Positions 8,755 to 15,888 of a DNA stretch of 44,330 bases are shown here, piece by piece. The translations under genes were made by a program, and so were the position numbers. The notes under the pieces are model-generated. The model had not been told where the DNA came from, made no database searches, and saw only the letters and a program-made list of their open reading frames with translations. The DNA is taken from contig NZ_LT546170.1 in NCBI RefSeq assembly GCF_900078685.2, positions 1 to 44,330 on the forward strand. The letters are read 5' to 3'. The DNA is from Mycolicibacter icosiumassiliensis (GTDB taxonomy: Bacteria > Actinomycetota > Actinomycetes > Mycobacteriales > Mycobacteriaceae). The stretch's first letter is position 1. Each line of letters begins with the position of its first letter.

Positions 8755-8845
8755 CGGTGGTCGCAAGCGCGACGAAGTCGGGCGCGGCGGGCCACCGCCA
8801 TCAACACAGCGGTGGTCGCAAGCGCGACGAAGTCGGGCGCGGCGG
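8755..8845. repeat. Perfect 36-base direct repeat in the purC divergent promoter region
   Basis: Two identical 36-base copies lie at 8755-8790 and 8810-8845, separated by 19 unrelated bases (period 55). Each begins CGGTGGTCGCAAGCGCGACG. They occupy most of the 130-base space between purC and the divergent membrane-protein gene. The inner segment GTCGC-AA-GCGAC is itself a small inverted repeat, so each copy could fold or bind a dimeric protein. A recent tandem duplication is the simplest explanation. Confidence 0.85.
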
Positions 8846-8871
8846 ACGGCGCCGTGTGTTGGGATCGGATC

Positions 8872-9507
8872 ATGACGTCCCGGTTGCTGCCCTACGCCAC
8901 CTCCCCCGGCCGCTTGCTGGCCCAACTGTTCAGCGACCTCGTCGTCGCGGCATGGACCTTCCTGTGGGTCATGGTCGCGCTGGCGGTGCACGGCGCGGTG
9001 ACCACCATCGCGGGAGTCGGGCAGCAGTTCGAGCGTGGCGCCAACGGTGTGGCCGACAGCTTGGCCTCGGCCGGCAAGAGCGCGGATCGTATCCCGCTGG
9101 TGGGCGACGCCGTGAGCAAACCGCTCACCGCGGCCGGACACGCCGCGATCGACATCGCCGGGGCCGGCCACAACCTGAACACCACCGCGGGCTGGCTGGC
9201 TTACGTGCTTGCGTTCGCGGTGGCGGCCCCGCCGATTCTGGCGGTGGCGATGCCGTGGCTGGCCTTGCGGCTGCGGTTCTTCCTGCGCAAACGAGCGGTG
9301 CTAGGGCTGTACGCCACCATGGCCGGGCAGCAACTGCTGGCGCTGCGTGCGCTGACCAATCGGCCTTTGGGCAAGCTGACCGCGGTCAGTCCCGACCCCG
9401 CGGGGGCCTGGCGCCATGCCGACCCGGCGGTGATCGGGGGCCTGGCCGCCCTGGAACTGCACTCCGCGGGCCTGGCTCGACGACCTCGGCGCGCCCTTGC
9501 CCGCTGA
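8872..9507 (+). CDS. Conserved mycobacterial membrane protein (Rv0779c-like)
   Basis: 211 residues. A first membrane segment lies at about residues 19-43 (LVVAAWTFLWVMVALAVHGAV) and a second at about 107-128 (WLAYVLAFAVAAPPILAVAM). Between them is a soluble loop with two amphipathic stretches (SLASAGKSADRIPLVGDAV and AAGHAAIDIAGAG). The C-terminal part is Arg/Leu-rich and probably cytoplasmic. No catalytic motif is visible and the function is unknown. ATG 8872 was preferred over an upstream GTG because translation from the latter would run through the second copy of the 36-base repeat. Its position between purC and cyp126 is the same as Rv0779c in M. tuberculosis (from memory). It is divergent from purC. 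Confidence 0.65.
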   Translation: MTSRLLPYATSPGRLLAQLFSDLVVAAWTFLWVMVALAVHGAVTTIAGVGQQFERGANGVADSLASAGKSADRIPLVGDAVSKPLTAAGHAAIDIAGAGHNLNTTAGWLAYVLAFAVAAPPILAVAMPWLALRLRFFLRKRAVLGLYATMAGQQLLALRALTNRPLGKLTAVSPDPAGAWRHADPAVIGGLAALELHSAGLARRPRRALAR

Positions 9508-9520
9508 GCGGTCACTAGCA

Positions 9521-9533
9521 CGCCGAAATCGCA
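9521..9533. repeat. Upstream copy of a 13-base repeat flanking the DUF559 gene
   Basis: CGCCGAAATCGCA, preceded by AGCGG nine bases earlier (9507-9511). The same AGCGG-N9-CGCCGAAATCGCA arrangement is found at 10437-10463, directly after the DUF559 gene. An inverted copy sits at 10410-10422 over its stop codon. Confidence 0.7.
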
Positions 9534-9569
9534 AGGAACCGGGCGCGGACCTGGGTGCGTCCGATCTGT

Positions 9570-10427
9570 ATGGACAACTATCTGCGGCGCCATGACGGTG
9601 TGATCACCCGCTCGCAGGCCTTGGAATGCGGCCTGTCCAGCTCAGCCATCGGCCGGCGAATCCAATCCGGGCGCTGGCGGCGCTGCGGTCCTGGTGTGTA
9701 CTTCGCCGACGATCGCCCATTCACTACCGCCGCGCGCATCCGGGCAGCGGTGTGGAGCTACGGGACTGAGGCCGTCGCCAGCGGATTGGCGGCGGCGTGG
9801 TGGCACCAGCTGACCACAGCCACACCGAATCTCATCGAGGTCACCGTGCCTCGCAATTCGCACGGCAGGCCCCATCGCGGCACCCATGTCAGGCGTCGCG
9901 ACCTGTCCCCGAAGGATGTGGTCGAACGCAGGGGGCTGCTGGTCACCGGGCTGGCGCTGACCACTCTTGAGGCCGCGGCCCGTCGTGGTGGCGGCCCAAC
10001 GCTGATGGATACCGCGCTGCAACGCCACACCGAACTGCCACACCTGTGGCATGCCCATCTGCGCAACAGCGGCCGCCACGGATCCCCGACGGCCCGTCGG
10101 ATGCTGCACGCAGCCGAAGGCGGCGCGCGTTCCCAAGCCGAACGAATTCTGGTGCGACTGTTGCACGACGCGGGCATCACGGGATGGCAGGCGAACTATC
10201 GACTAGGAGGCTACCAACTCGATATCGCTTTTCCCGACGTCAACGTCGCGATCGAGGTCGACGGGTGGGCATTCCACAGCAGCCCAAACAAGTTCGAAGG
10301 TGACCGGGTGCGGCAGAACCAGATCGTGCTGCTGGGTTGGACGGTGCTCCGGTTTACCTGGCTGGACCTGACCACAGCCCCGGATCGCGTCATTGCCCAG
10401 GTGCGGCGGGCGATTTCGGCGCGATAG
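9570..10427 (+). CDS. AbiEi-type winged-helix plus DUF559 (Vsr-like) nuclease-fold protein
   Basis: 285 residues. Residues 1-50 (DGVITRSQALECGLSSSAIGRRIQSGRWRRCGPGVY) form the AbiEi_4-like winged helix seen in the antitoxin of type IV toxin-antitoxin systems. Residues about 185-280 form a DUF559/PD-(D/E)XK domain: Glu191 in SQAERIL, Asp218 in LDIAFP, and Glu229 and Asp231 in AIEVDGWAFH, followed by an LLGWTVLRFTW strand. The nuclease residues look intact, so DNA cleavage is plausible but unproven. No AbiEii partner toxin gene is next to it. ATG 9570 (MDNYLRRHDGVITR) fits the family better than a GTG at 9555. The gene sits between two genes that adjoin each other in M. tuberculosis (from memory), bounded by repeat copies, so it looks inserted. 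Such genes are common orphans in actinobacteria and may take part in defence. Confidence 0.75.
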   Translation: MDNYLRRHDGVITRSQALECGLSSSAIGRRIQSGRWRRCGPGVYFADDRPFTTAARIRAAVWSYGTEAVASGLAAAWWHQLTTATPNLIEVTVPRNSHGRPHRGTHVRRRDLSPKDVVERRGLLVTGLALTTLEAAARRGGGPTLMDTALQRHTELPHLWHAHLRNSGRHGSPTARRMLHAAEGGARSQAERILVRLLHDAGITGWQANYRLGGYQLDIAFPDVNVAIEVDGWAFHSSPNKFEGDRVRQNQIVLLGWTVLRFTWLDLTTAPDRVIAQVRRAISAR

Positions 10428-10462
10428 TGCCCGCCCAGCGGGCGGAAACGCGCCGAAATCGC
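10410..10462. terminator. Two-tier cruciform / bidirectional terminator between DUF559 gene and cyp126
   Basis: A perfect 14-base inverted repeat, GCGATTTCGGCGCG (10410-10423) against its complement at 10449-10462, encloses a second perfect stem, GCCCGC (10429-10434) with GCGGGC (10438-10443) around a CCA loop. The left arm contains the last codons of the DUF559 gene, whose TAG is at 10425-10427. It lies between two convergent genes, as expected for a bidirectional terminator, but there is no U tract. The arm sequence is the same as the copy at 9521. Confidence 0.7.
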
Positions 10463-10468
10463 ACGGGA

Positions 10469-11692
10469 CTACGGCCGCAGTTCCACCATCATGTGCCGCA
10501 TCCCGGTGTGCCGATTGCTGCGCGTCCACTCCACCGGCGCCACCACCGCCACGTCGCCGAACCGGCCCAGCAACTCCTCGTAGAGCACCCGCAGTTCCAG
10601 ACGGGCCAGATGCGCACCCAGGCAGAAATGCGCGCCGTGACCGAACCCGATGTGCGGATTGGGTTTGCGAGTGATGTCGAACTGCCCGGCCCGGTCGAAC
10701 ACCGCCGGATCGCGGTTGGCCGAACCCTCCCAAACCAGCACCTTCTGGCCGGCCTCGATGGTCTGACCGCCCAGCACCGTGCGCCGGGTAGCGGTGCGCC
10801 GTTTCGACGGGGCCGGTGAGGTCCAGCGCAGGATCTCCTCGATCGCGGTGGGCAGCAGGCCGAAATCGCCACGGAGCAAACGATACTGGTCGGGGTACGC
10901 GGACAGCGCCAGCAGCCCGCCGGCGATCGCGTTGCGAGTGGTCTCGGCGCCGGCACTGAACAGCAGCTGGAAGAACAGATACACCTCAAGATCAGTGAGC
11001 GCGGGATCGGTCGAGTTGGCCACCACCGAGAGCATGTCGTCGGCGGGCTCAGCGCGTTTGGTCGCGATCAACTCGCGCCCGAAGGTGTAGACCCGGTTGC
11101 CGGCGTCCTCGATGGACAACCGCGATACCACCGCCTTACGCGAGCCGCGGAAGTCGAAGCTGGGCTCGATCGCCTCGAACAGCCAATGCCGGTCAGGCTC
11201 GGGAACACCCAGCAGGATGCAGATCATCTGCATCGGCACCTCGGCGGCGATGTCGACCAGGAAATCAAAGGGCACCCCGGGCTCGACGGCGTCGAGCAAC
11301 GCCCGTGCCCGATGCCGCAGATCGGTCTCGACGCGGCGGATCATCCGCGGAGTCAGTCCGGAGCTGACCAGCCTGCGGACCTGGGCGTGCCGCGGGTCGT
11401 CCATCATGTTCAGCAGCTGGCCTGCGATCGGCAGGTCCTGCAGCACGGTGCCGCCGAACGGCCGCTGCCCGCCGGTGACCGAGGAATAGGTCTGCGCATC
11501 GCGCAGCACTTCCAGCGTTTCGGCGTGCGTGGCCACCGACCAGAAGCCTTCGCCGTCCGGGGTGTGAGCGGTGGGTTCGTGCCAGAACACCGGGGCAACG
11601 CGGCGGTGCAGCGCGAACAATTCGTGCGGGAAGCCGTCGGCAAAGTTGTCCAGATCGGTGAAGTCGCTGCCCGCGAGCTCCTGGACCGCCAT
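10469..11692 (-). CDS. cyp126: Cytochrome P450 CYP126
   Basis: 407 residues, close to the M. tuberculosis CYP126 length. The I-helix oxygen-activation motif is FSAGAETTRN, the K-helix ExxR is EEILRW and the haem-binding loop is FGHGAHFCLGAHLARLE with the proximal Cys. No membrane anchor is present, as usual for bacterial P450s. The physiological substrate of CYP126 is not established. ATG 11692 (MAVQELAGSDFTDLDNF) lies five bases after the purB stop. A very long open frame continues upstream through purB but has no P450 content, so it was discarded. Position directly downstream of purB is the same as in M. tuberculosis (Rv0777-Rv0778, from memory), and the two genes are probably co-transcribed. 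Confidence 0.9.
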   Translation of the reverse strand: MAVQELAGSDFTDLDNFADGFPHELFALHRRVAPVFWHEPTAHTPDGEGFWSVATHAETLEVLRDAQTYSSVTGGQRPFGGTVLQDLPIAGQLLNMMDDPRHAQVRRLVSSGLTPRMIRRVETDLRHRARALLDAVEPGVPFDFLVDIAAEVPMQMICILLGVPEPDRHWLFEAIEPSFDFRGSRKAVVSRLSIEDAGNRVYTFGRELIATKRAEPADDMLSVVANSTDPALTDLEVYLFFQLLFSAGAETTRNAIAGGLLALSAYPDQYRLLRGDFGLLPTAIEEILRWTSPAPSKRRTATRRTVLGGQTIEAGQKVLVWEGSANRDPAVFDRAGQFDITRKPNPHIGFGHGAHFCLGAHLARLELRVLYEELLGRFGDVAVVAPVEWTRSNRHTGMRHMMVELRP

Positions 11693-11697
11693 GACGG

Positions 11698-13083
11698 CTA
11701 CAGGATCGCGCCCGGGCTGTAGGCGGCTCCGGCCGGGTACCGCTCGACCCGTTCGCCCCCCGCGCCGGTGAAGGCCTGCCGGTCGGCGACGGCCGCATCC
11801 AGCGCGGTCCGGTCCAGCGGCAGCCGCTCGTCGGCGGCCAGCCGATCCAGCAGGTCGGGTTCGGCGCCCCGCTCGCGCATCGCCAGCGCGACGGCCACCG
11901 CGTGCTCCTTGATCACCTCGTGGGCGGCTTCGCGGCCCACCCCGGCGCGCACCGCGGCGATCAACACCTTGGTAGTGGCCAGGAACGGCAGGTAGCGGTC
12001 CAGCTCGCGGGTGATCACCGCCGGGTAGGCCCCGAACTCGTCGAGCACGGTCAAGAAGGTTTCGGTCTGCCCGTCGACGGCGAAGAAGGCGTCGGGCAGT
12101 GCGACGCGGCGCACCACCGAGCAGAAGACGTCGCCTTCGTTCCATTGCGCGCCGGCGAGTTCCGCTGCCATTGAGGCGTAGCCGCGCAGCACCACCTGTA
12201 GGCCGTTGACCCGTTCGCAGCTGCGGGTGTTCATCTTGTGCGGCATGGCCGATGAGCCCACTTGGCCGGGCGCGAAACCTTCGGTGACCAGTTCGTGGCC
12301 GGCCATCAGCCGGATGGTCTGGGCCAGCGAGGATGGGCCGGCGCCCAGTTGCACCAGCGCGGAGACGACGTCGTGGTCCAGCGACCGGGGGTAGACCTGC
12401 CCGACGCTGGTCAGCACGGCGGAGAACCCCAGAAAATCTGCGATGAGGCGCTCCAAATGCGCCAGTTTGGTGGTATCGCCGTCGAACAGATCCAGCATGT
12501 CCTGCGCGGTGCCCATCGGCCCTTTGATGCCGCGCAGCGGGTAGCGGTCGATCAGCTCGCGTACTCGCCCCAGCGCGAGCAGGGTTTCCTCGGCAGCCGA
12601 AGCGAACCGCTTGCCCAGCGTGGTGGCCTGCGCGACGACGTTGTGGCTGCGCCCGGCCATCACCAGGTCGCGGTAGGCCACCGCGTGGTTGACCAGGCGC
12701 GCTGCGACCGCGACCCCGTGGTCGTGGACGAGTTGCAAGGACTGGCGGATCTGCAGCTGCTCGACGTTTTCGGTCAGGTCGCGGCTGGTCATGCCCTTGT
12801 GGATGTGCTCGTGACCGGCGAGGGCGTTGAACTCCTCGATACGGGCTTTGACATCGTGGCGGGTCACCCGCTCGCGGGCTGCGATCGATGCCAGGTCGAC
12901 GTCGCCGAGGACGGCCTCGTAGTCGGCGATCGCCTGTGCGGGGACCGGCACGCCCAGCTCGGACTGGGCGCGCAGCACCGCCAGCCACAGCCGCCGTTCG
13001 GCAACGATCTTGGCCTGCGGCGACCAGATGTCTGTCATGGCGGTGCTGGCGTAACGGGTGGCCAGCACGTTGGGGATGCTCAC
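11698..13083 (-). CDS. purB: Adenylosuccinate lyase
   Basis: 461 residues, full length. It cleaves SAICAR to AICAR and adenylosuccinate to AMP, the eighth step of purine synthesis and the last step to AMP. The fumarase/ASL superfamily signature GSSAMPHKMN is present at about residues 261-270, and the N-terminus MSIPNVLATRYAS with WSPQAKIVAERRLW is typical. TSRDLTENVEQLQ contributes to the active site. The start codon is GTG (complement of 13081-13083) and no strong ribosome-binding site is visible. The gene follows the Rv0776c-like gene with six bases between them and precedes cyp126, so a three-gene transcript is likely. Confidence 0.95.
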   Translation of the reverse strand: MSIPNVLATRYASTAMTDIWSPQAKIVAERRLWLAVLRAQSELGVPVPAQAIADYEAVLGDVDLASIAARERVTRHDVKARIEEFNALAGHEHIHKGMTSRDLTENVEQLQIRQSLQLVHDHGVAVAARLVNHAVAYRDLVMAGRSHNVVAQATTLGKRFASAAEETLLALGRVRELIDRYPLRGIKGPMGTAQDMLDLFDGDTTKLAHLERLIADFLGFSAVLTSVGQVYPRSLDHDVVSALVQLGAGPSSLAQTIRLMAGHELVTEGFAPGQVGSSAMPHKMNTRSCERVNGLQVVLRGYASMAAELAGAQWNEGDVFCSVVRRVALPDAFFAVDGQTETFLTVLDEFGAYPAVITRELDRYLPFLATTKVLIAAVRAGVGREAAHEVIKEHAVAVALAMRERGAEPDLLDRLAADERLPLDRTALDAAVADRQAFTGAGGERVERYPAGAAYSPGAIL

Positions 13084-13089
13084 GAGCAG

Positions 13090-13671
13090 CTAGCTTACGG
13101 TCGCCCTGTCCGGTGGAGTCGGACTGGCCTGGGCAGCCCGCATGGCTCCCTCGATGATGGGGCCGCGACCTTCGGACAGCGATATCGCGGCATCGATGAG
13201 GTATTCCCTGACGACCTGGACAGCGCGCCACGGGGGCAACGGTTCGCAGATGAAAGCCGGGTTGGTTCGGGTGGCACGGCGCAGCACGTTCTGACATCCC
13301 TGCGAGAACTGCACGCGCTGAACCGTCACGTCGTCAGCCCGGCTGGTTAGCGGGTAGGGATTCTGGGTGTAGCGAATGCAGGCGCCGTAGCGGTCGATGC
13401 CGTACCCGGCCAGCAGGCCGTCATAGGTGTCGATGGTGACCGGCCAGAACGGCGGCGCGAGCTCGAAGGACCGCACGATCTCTCGCCGCGGCCCGACGGG
13501 GACATGTCGGGTGAGGGATCGGGTCCGGCACCGGGTGGCAATGTCGTAGGGGCGCACCCGCTTGTTGTGCATGAACTCAAGGAATAGCTCGACCGCTATC
13601 CGAGCTGCCGGCGGCCACTCGGGAGGCACCAACGGGGCATTACCCTCGTTGGCGTGGCCAACGGTCAACAC
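13090..13671 (-). CDS. Conserved hypothetical protein (Rv0776c-like)
   Basis: 193 residues, soluble, no signal peptide and no membrane segment. No catalytic motif is recognised. Notable segments are PLVPPEWPPAARIAVELFLEF, VTIDTYDGLLAGYGIDRYGA and a C-terminal helix REYLIDAAISLSEG. GTG 13671 was chosen because GGAG lies five bases before it; there is no in-frame ATG upstream before the coding potential ends, and the first ATG inside (MHNKRV) would remove a conserved-looking segment. The gene is divergent from a TetR gene across a 78-base region that holds a 25-base near-perfect palindrome. It is therefore a probable target of that regulator, and purB and cyp126 lie directly downstream. Confidence 0.55.
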   Translation of the reverse strand: MLTVGHANEGNAPLVPPEWPPAARIAVELFLEFMHNKRVRPYDIATRCRTRSLTRHVPVGPRREIVRSFELAPPFWPVTIDTYDGLLAGYGIDRYGACIRYTQNPYPLTSRADDVTVQRVQFSQGCQNVLRRATRTNPAFICEPLPPWRAVQVVREYLIDAAISLSEGRGPIIEGAMRAAQASPTPPDRATVS

Positions 13672-13703
13672 GGCGACTCCACATGTCGAGAAAAACGGAC
13701 AGG

Positions 13704-13728
13704 CTCGTAGTCTGACACAGACTGCGAG
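13704..13728. promoter_or_regulatory. Palindromic operator between the Rv0776c-like gene and tetR
   Basis: The core AGTCTGACACAGACT (13709-13723) is a perfect inverted repeat with six-base arms around ACA. Flanking CTCG (13704-13707) and CGAG (13725-13728) extend the symmetry to 25 bases with one mismatched pair (13708/13724). The site covers the predicted -35 element of the tetR gene (CTGACA, 13712-13717). Placement between divergent genes, one of them a TetR, is the classic autoregulated operator layout. Binding is inferred. Confidence 0.75.
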
Positions 13729-13742
13729 TCGGTGAGTACGCT
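13712..13742 (+). promoter_or_regulatory. Predicted leaderless promoter of tetR (13750)
   Basis: CTGACA (13712-13717) and TACGCT (13737-13742, a TANNNT -10 box) are 19 bases apart. The -10 box ends seven bases before ATG 13750, so transcription should start at the A of the start codon (leaderless, common in mycobacteria). This supports ATG 13750 over the in-frame GTG 13732. Confidence 0.5.
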
Positions 13743-13749
13743 TTGGCCA

Positions 13750-14421
13750 ATGGGGAACGGGAGGCCAACCCGGCGGGACATGCACGCTGAGCTCACGCGG
13801 ACCGCGGTGCTCGACGCCGCCCGGACCCTTTTCGTCGCCAAGGGCTTCGAAGCGACCTCGGTCGACGAGATCGCGCAGGCATCGCACTCCAGCAAGGGTG
13901 CCGTCTACCACCACTTTCGGGACAAGCAGGCAATCTTCGCCGAGGTCTTCCGGGTCAGCCAGTCCGACGTCATGCAGGCCGTACTGCCAGGCGCCCTGGA
14001 GTCGATGCCCGGCGATGCCAGCCCGTGGGAACAGGCGCTGTTGGCAATCAGCGCGGTGCTGCGCTGCTACGTGCACAATCACGACGCACGGGTATTGCTG
14101 CGGGAATCGGCCAGCGCCTTGGGCTGGGACCGCAAGCAGACCGTCGATGAGGAATTGGCGCTCCCGCTGCTGCGCGGCGTGCTCGGCGAGCTGATCGAGG
14201 CCGGCGAGATCGTCGCGGTACCAATTGGCGTCACCGCCGAACTGCTCTATGCCCTGCTCAGCAAGACCGGTCCCATCATCGCCGCCGCCGACGATCCCGC
14301 CCAGGCGGTCAACGAGATCGAGCCGGTCCTGTTCGCGCTACTGAACGGCCTGCATCGCGAGCCGCCGCAATCGGCGGGCCATACCAAACGCTTGGGTTTC
14401 GCCCGACCGCAATCGCCCTAA
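13750..14421 (+). CDS. TetR/AcrR family transcriptional regulator
   Basis: 223 residues. The N-terminal DNA-binding domain is clear: RTAVLDAARTLFVAKGFEATSVDEIAQASHSSKGAVYHHFRDKQAIFAEVF (about residues 17-67), with the recognition helix at SKGAVYHHF. The C-terminal ligand domain (about 75-200) is helical and unclassified; it ends LFALLNGLH before a basic tail. It is divergent from the Rv0776c-like gene, and the 25-base palindrome over its -35 suggests autorepression. ATG 13750 was chosen because a -10 box lies seven bases before it. The stop lies 10 bases from the convergent pntB stop. M. tuberculosis has a TetR (Rv0775) in this position (from memory). Confidence 0.85.
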   Translation: MGNGRPTRRDMHAELTRTAVLDAARTLFVAKGFEATSVDEIAQASHSSKGAVYHHFRDKQAIFAEVFRVSQSDVMQAVLPGALESMPGDASPWEQALLAISAVLRCYVHNHDARVLLRESASALGWDRKQTVDEELALPLLRGVLGELIEAGEIVAVPIGVTAELLYALLSKTGPIIAAADDPAQAVNEIEPVLFALLNGLHREPPQSAGHTKRLGFARPQSP

Positions 14422-14431
14422 GCAAGGGCGC

Positions 14432-15853
14432 TTACAGCGCGTGCAGGATGTCTTCGACCCGGTCCTTGGCGTCACCGAAGAGCATGGCGGAGTTCTGCCG
14501 GAAGAACAGCGGGTTCTGCACGCCCGCGTAGCCGGACGCCATGGAGCGCTTGAAGACAATCACGTTGTCGGCGTCCCACACGGTCAGCACCGGCATCCCC
14601 GCGATCGGGCTGGACGGGTCTTCGGCGGCGGCCGGGTTGACGGTGTCGTTGGCGCCGATCACCAGGACCACCGACGTGTCACCGAAATCGTCGTTGATCT
14701 CGTCCATCTCCAGCACGATGTCGTAGGGCACCTTAGCCTCGGCCAGCAGCACGTTCATGTGGCCAGGCAGTCGGCCGGCGACCGGGTGGATGCCGAAGCG
14801 CACGTTGACGCCACGGTCGCGCAGCTTGCGGGTCAGTTCGGCGACCCCGTACTGGGCCTGGGCCACGGCCATCCCGTAGCCGGGGGTGATGATCACCGAG
14901 TCGGCGCCGCCCAGCAGCTCGGCCACCCCTTCGGCGGTGATCTCGCGGTGTTCGCCGTAGTCCTTGTCCTCGGCCGGGCCGGCTTCGATCCCGAAGCCAC
15001 CGGCGATCACCGAGATGAACGAGCGGTTCATCGCCTTGCACATGATGTAGGACAGGTAGGCACCCGAGGAGCCGACCAGCGCGCCGGTGATGATCAGCAG
15101 GTCGTTGGAGAGCAGGAAGCCCGAGGCGGCCGCCGCCCAACCGGAGTAGCTGTTGAGCATCGAGACGACCACCGGCATGTCACCGCCGCCGATGGAAGCC
15201 ACCAGGTGCCAGCCCAGCGCCAGCGCCAGCAGGGTCACCACGATCAGCAGCCACAGCTTGGGCTCGTTGACGAACCACACCGTCAACGCGACGAACGCGA
15301 CCAGGGCGCCGATATTGAGAAAGTTCTTGCCGGGCAGCATCAACGGGTTGGACTTCATCCGCCCCGAGAGCTTGAGGTTGGCCACGATCGAGCCGGTGAA
15401 GGTCACCGCACCGATGAACACCCCGATGAACACCTCAGCCGAATGGATGCCGAACAGCCCCTGGGCGGCCAGTTCGCGGGCGGCCGGGCCGCACGGGCAA
15501 TGCTCGACGTGCAGGTAGCCGTTCCAGCCGACCAACACGGCAGCCAAGCCGACGAACGAGTGCAGCAGCGCGATCAGCTCGGGCATGCCGGTCATCTCGA
15601 CGACCCTGGCGCGCCACAACCCGATCGCCGCACCCACCACGGTGGCCCCGATCAGCAACGCCAAGCCGACCGGATTGATGTCGTGATGCACCGCCAAGGT
15701 GATCGTCGCGGCCAGCGCCACCGCCATCCCGAAGATGCCGAAGCTGTTGCCGGCCTTGGACGTCTCGTGCTTGCTCAGCCCGGCCAGGGCCAGGATGAAC
15801 AGCAACGCCGCGACGATGTATGCCGCCGAGGCGGCGGTCTCAACTGAAAACAT
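14432..15853 (-). CDS. pntB: NAD(P) transhydrogenase subunit beta
   Basis: 473 residues. The N-terminal two thirds (about 1-260) hold about nine membrane segments with small, Gly/Ala-rich helices. The C-terminal third (about 300-473) is the NADP(H)-binding dIII domain, with VIITPGYGMAVAQAQ (a GYGMAVAQAQ loop, hallmark of dIII) and VNVRFGIHPVAGRLPGHMNVLLAEA. Together with PntA it couples hydride transfer between NADH and NADP+ to proton translocation across the inner membrane. It follows pntA with a 35-base gap on the same strand. The transhydrogenase pair is not at this place in M. tuberculosis, where pnt genes lie elsewhere (Rv0155-Rv0157, from memory). Confidence 0.95.
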   Translation of the reverse strand: MFSVETAASAAYIVAALLFILALAGLSKHETSKAGNSFGIFGMAVALAATITLAVHHDINPVGLALLIGATVVGAAIGLWRARVVEMTGMPELIALLHSFVGLAAVLVGWNGYLHVEHCPCGPAARELAAQGLFGIHSAEVFIGVFIGAVTFTGSIVANLKLSGRMKSNPLMLPGKNFLNIGALVAFVALTVWFVNEPKLWLLIVVTLLALALGWHLVASIGGGDMPVVVSMLNSYSGWAAAASGFLLSNDLLIITGALVGSSGAYLSYIMCKAMNRSFISVIAGGFGIEAGPAEDKDYGEHREITAEGVAELLGGADSVIITPGYGMAVAQAQYGVAELTRKLRDRGVNVRFGIHPVAGRLPGHMNVLLAEAKVPYDIVLEMDEINDDFGDTSVVLVIGANDTVNPAAAEDPSSPIAGMPVLTVWDADNVIVFKRSMASGYAGVQNPLFFRQNSAMLFGDAKDRVEDILHAL

Positions 15854-15888
15854 AAGCGGGGTCTACTCCAAGTCGGGGTATGCAGCGC

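Noticed and set aside
8755..8845. 36-base direct repeat as a two-unit CRISPR
   Set aside because: Only two copies, a 19-base spacer shorter than normal, no cas genes, and position in a promoter region.
10469..13297. A 942-codon open frame on the minus strand ending as a P450
   Set aside because: Only the last 407 codons code for CYP126. The upstream part is Arg/Pro-rich and is a frame shadow of purB and the Rv0776c-like gene. The real start is ATG 11692.
14441..15847. 468-codon plus-strand open frame opposite pntB
   Set aside because: His/Gln/Arg/Gly-rich composition typical of antisense frames in high-GC DNA. pntB on the other strand is certain.
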